From contig NZ_CP118962.1 in NCBI RefSeq assembly GCF_029024925.1, positions 470,501 through 534,500 of the forward strand: a stretch of 64,000 bases of DNA, read 5' to 3'. The DNA comes from Enterococcus faecalis. GTDB taxonomy: Bacteria; Bacillota; Bacilli; Lactobacillales; Enterococcaceae. The notes under the pieces were generated by a model. That model worked only from the letters and a program-made list of their open reading frames with translations. It was not told where the DNA came from and ran no database searches. How positions within the stretch are numbered: position 1 is the stretch's first letter; each line of letters starts with the position of its first letter. The position numbers and the translations under genes were made by a program. Of the stretch, positions 62,625 through 64,000 are shown in pieces.

Positions 62625-63371
62625 CTAAGTTGTCGTTCTTAAAGCATAGGCGTCCAATAAAATTCTTGCCAGAATGGATAGTGGTAACCGTGAACGCACT
62701 TCATAATCGGGGAAAAAGGAGCCTTCTGATTTGAAGCCTACGAACGGAATTTCAATGTATTTCATTAAACTAGAGTGTTTGCTTGCAGTTAAAAGGATAG
62801 TCCCAATTTCTGAGTCGTAACAGTTTTTACCAGCGACAACTAATTCTTGGGTTTCTCCGTTTAAAGAAACAAAAAGAGCCACATCTTTTTTTGATAACTT
62901 TTTACTAATATTTTTAATAATTTCTGGGTCCGTATGCAGTTCACAGTATTTGCCAGCCAATTGAAACTTAACCATCATTTCCTGAGCAATTAATTCTGAA
63001 AAACCTCTAGCAAAGATAATAATCCGTCGAGAAGCCTTGATTTTTTGGATCGCATCTTCGATATTACCAATTTCAATCATGTTAATCGTGCGAGTTACTT
63101 CTTCTTCATTCTTTAAAATGGCCGTCCGAATTCCTCGGTCTACTTTTTCTAATGCTGAAAAATTTATATTTTGGTTTTCTTTATCTTTCAAGTGATGCTT
63201 GAAGGATGTGAAACCTTCATAGCCTTTCTTTTTCATGGTTCTTACAATCGTCGCAGTTGATACGTTGGCTCGTTCGCTTAATTTTACAATGGAATAATCA
63301 GGGATTTCTAAAATATGTGTTTCGATAAAATGCCAGAGATATTGCTCTGACTCACTCAATTTTTGTTCCAT
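62625..63371 (-). CDS. MurR/RpiR family transcriptional regulator
   Basis: This 248-residue protein has the RpiR helix-turn-helix (IPDYSIVKLSERANVSTATIVRTMKKKGYEGFTSFKHHL, residues about 20-58) and a sugar-phosphate-binding SIS domain (RIIIFARGFSELIAQEMMVKF through VALFVSLNGETQELV). Such regulators sense phosphorylated sugars and usually act on the adjacent operon. It is divergent from a 1-phosphofructokinase-type gene 178 bases away, so control of fructose or a related sugar operon is likely. It is ended by the trmB hairpin. Confidence 0.92.
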   Translation of the reverse strand: MEQKLSESEQYLWHFIETHILEIPDYSIVKLSERANVSTATIVRTMKKKGYEGFTSFKHHLKDKENQNINFSALEKVDRGIRTAILKNEEEVTRTINMIEIGNIEDAIQKIKASRRIIIFARGFSELIAQEMMVKFQLAGKYCELHTDPEIIKNISKKLSKKDVALFVSLNGETQELVVAGKNCYDSEIGTILLTASKHSSLMKYIEIPFVGFKSEGSFFPDYEVRSRLPLSILARILLDAYALRTTT

Positions 63372-63468
63372 AATGGCCAGCCCTTCTTTCTTTCACTAAA
63401 AAAACATTTATAAGCCTATTTTTAATGAAAAAAAATAAAAAAGCTAGAGAAATTATGAAATTGTAAAT

Positions 63469-63499
63469 GTTTTCTATATTTTTGCGAAAGAATGAAAAC
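63469..63499. promoter_or_regulatory. Candidate RpiR operator
   Basis: GTTTTC (63469-63474) and GAAAAC (63494-63499) are inverted arms 19 bases apart in the divergent control region. The arms are short and AT-rich, so support is weak. Confidence 0.3.
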
Positions 63500-63549
63500 C
63501 TTTACATGGTATTTTGAGACATAATAAAGAGGAGAAAGGAGGAACTACA

Positions 63550-64000
63550 GTGACTATTTATACATGTACATTAAATTTAGCCATTGATTTATTTATCGAA
63601 ACAGAAGAGCTAGTTCCTTTTGTCGTGAATCGCACGAAGGAAGATGATATTCAAGCAAACGGGAAAGGAGTCAATGTTTCCCTAATTTTAAAGATGTTAG
63701 GGATTGATAATACCGCTTTGGGAGTCAAAGCTGGTTTCACTGGGAACTATGTCGAGGATTATTTAAAAGAAAAAGAGATAACCACTGATTTTATCGAAGT
63801 CGCTGGCACAACGAGAATCAATGTGTTTACAAAAGTTACCCAAGATCAAAAGGAATACAAATTAGTCAATAAAGGACCAAAATTATCTGAAGAACATGTA
63901 CAACGTTTTTTGAAAAAAATTTCAGAGTTACGTAAAGGGGATTATTTGTGCGTATCAGGAAGTTTACCACAAGGGGTTTCGCCAAGTATTTTGATTGAAA
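63550..64000 (+). CDS. fruK: 1-phosphofructokinase/tagatose-6-phosphate kinase family, N-terminal part
   Basis: The frame starts with GTG at 63550, 7 bases after AAAGGAGG, and is still open at the window end, so at least 150 residues are visible. It begins TIYTCTLNLAIDLFIETEELVPF and carries the PfkB-family sugar loop DDIQANGKGVNVSLILKMLG and a central VSGSLPQGVSP. This group phosphorylates fructose 1-phosphate or tagatose 6-phosphate. The start TLNLAIDLF, where other FruK proteins read TLNPAID, is a small deviation. With the divergent RpiR regulator it probably opens a PTS sugar operon continuing to the right. Confidence 0.88.
   Translation, partial: MTIYTCTLNLAIDLFIETEELVPFVVNRTKEDDIQANGKGVNVSLILKMLGIDNTALGVKAGFTGNYVEDYLKEKEITTDFIEVAGTTRINVFTKVTQDQKEYKLVNKGPKLSEEHVQRFLKKISELRKGDYLCVSGSLPQGVSPSILIE

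Overview
The window looks like core chromosome of a low-GC Gram-positive coccus, almost certainly Enterococcus faecalis. The strongest marker is the tyramine locus, with tyrosyl-tRNA synthetase, tyrosine decarboxylase, a tyrosine/tyramine exchanger and an NhaC antiporter in that order. A Lys-type MurE, a PBP2a-like class A PBP (PbpF) and strong AGGAGG-type ribosome sites fit this. I see no insertion sequence, prophage, CRISPR array, rRNA operon or plasmid-type gene.

Layout. 1-2.6 kb: end of an aldo/keto reductase, a glyoxalase-fold protein and a cardiolipin synthase. 2.8-9.9 kb: tyramine locus; tyrS sits behind a T-box leader, and the tdcA-tyrP spacer holds three perfect hairpins, the last of which covers the tyrP ribosome site. 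10.0-10.1 kb: a tRNA-like element with acceptor stem and T arm but no readable anticodon arm. 10.2-14.3 kb: two lipoproteins, a PgpA-like phosphatase, L-lactate dehydrogenase and two related small proteins. 14.3-24.0 kb: regulators with their likely targets (LysR/TDT exporter and epimerase; HxlR/nitroreductase; LacI; nitroreductase plus CatE-like dioxygenase behind twin palindromes), a lipoate ligase and an M48 protease. 24.1-34.9 kb: DeoR with a degenerate M24 protein, a uracil-DNA glycosylase, MATE pump, PepF, VanZ-like protein, YebC, an MhqO/MhqD pair and cytidine deaminase. 35-42.4 kb: MurE, a MurJ/YtgP-type flippase, RsuA-type pseudouridine synthase, PepV and an acyltransferase. 42.6-48.8 kb: an OpuC/EgtUV-like ABC transporter with fused permease and binding domain, an ArgR paralogue, a phosphohexomutase, a GNAT enzyme and an RluA-type enzyme. 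49-62.6 kb: PbpF, then a block also found in Bacillus subtilis (YheA, YhaO-YhaN-YhaM, PrsA, YtxH protein, HIT, EcsAB, YtmP, TrmB). The window ends with an RpiR regulator divergent from a truncated 1-phosphofructokinase-type gene.

How the genes work together. The tyramine locus imports tyrosine, decarboxylates it and exports tyramine, consuming a cytoplasmic proton; NhaC adds Na+/H+ exchange. Three separate loci (17.3-18.3, 22.4-24.0 and 32.8-34.4 kb) look like quinone/electrophile detoxification modules. MurE, MurJ, PbpF, PrsA and cardiolipin synthase serve the envelope. Most transcription units end in strong hairpins, several shared by convergent genes. A hairpin family containing GTCCCA recurs; two copies (18.4 and 41.3 kb) keep the same loop and show compensatory stem changes.

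Limits: all identifications come from reading the sequence and from memory of protein families; no database search was run. Start codons were chosen by ribosome-site spacing.
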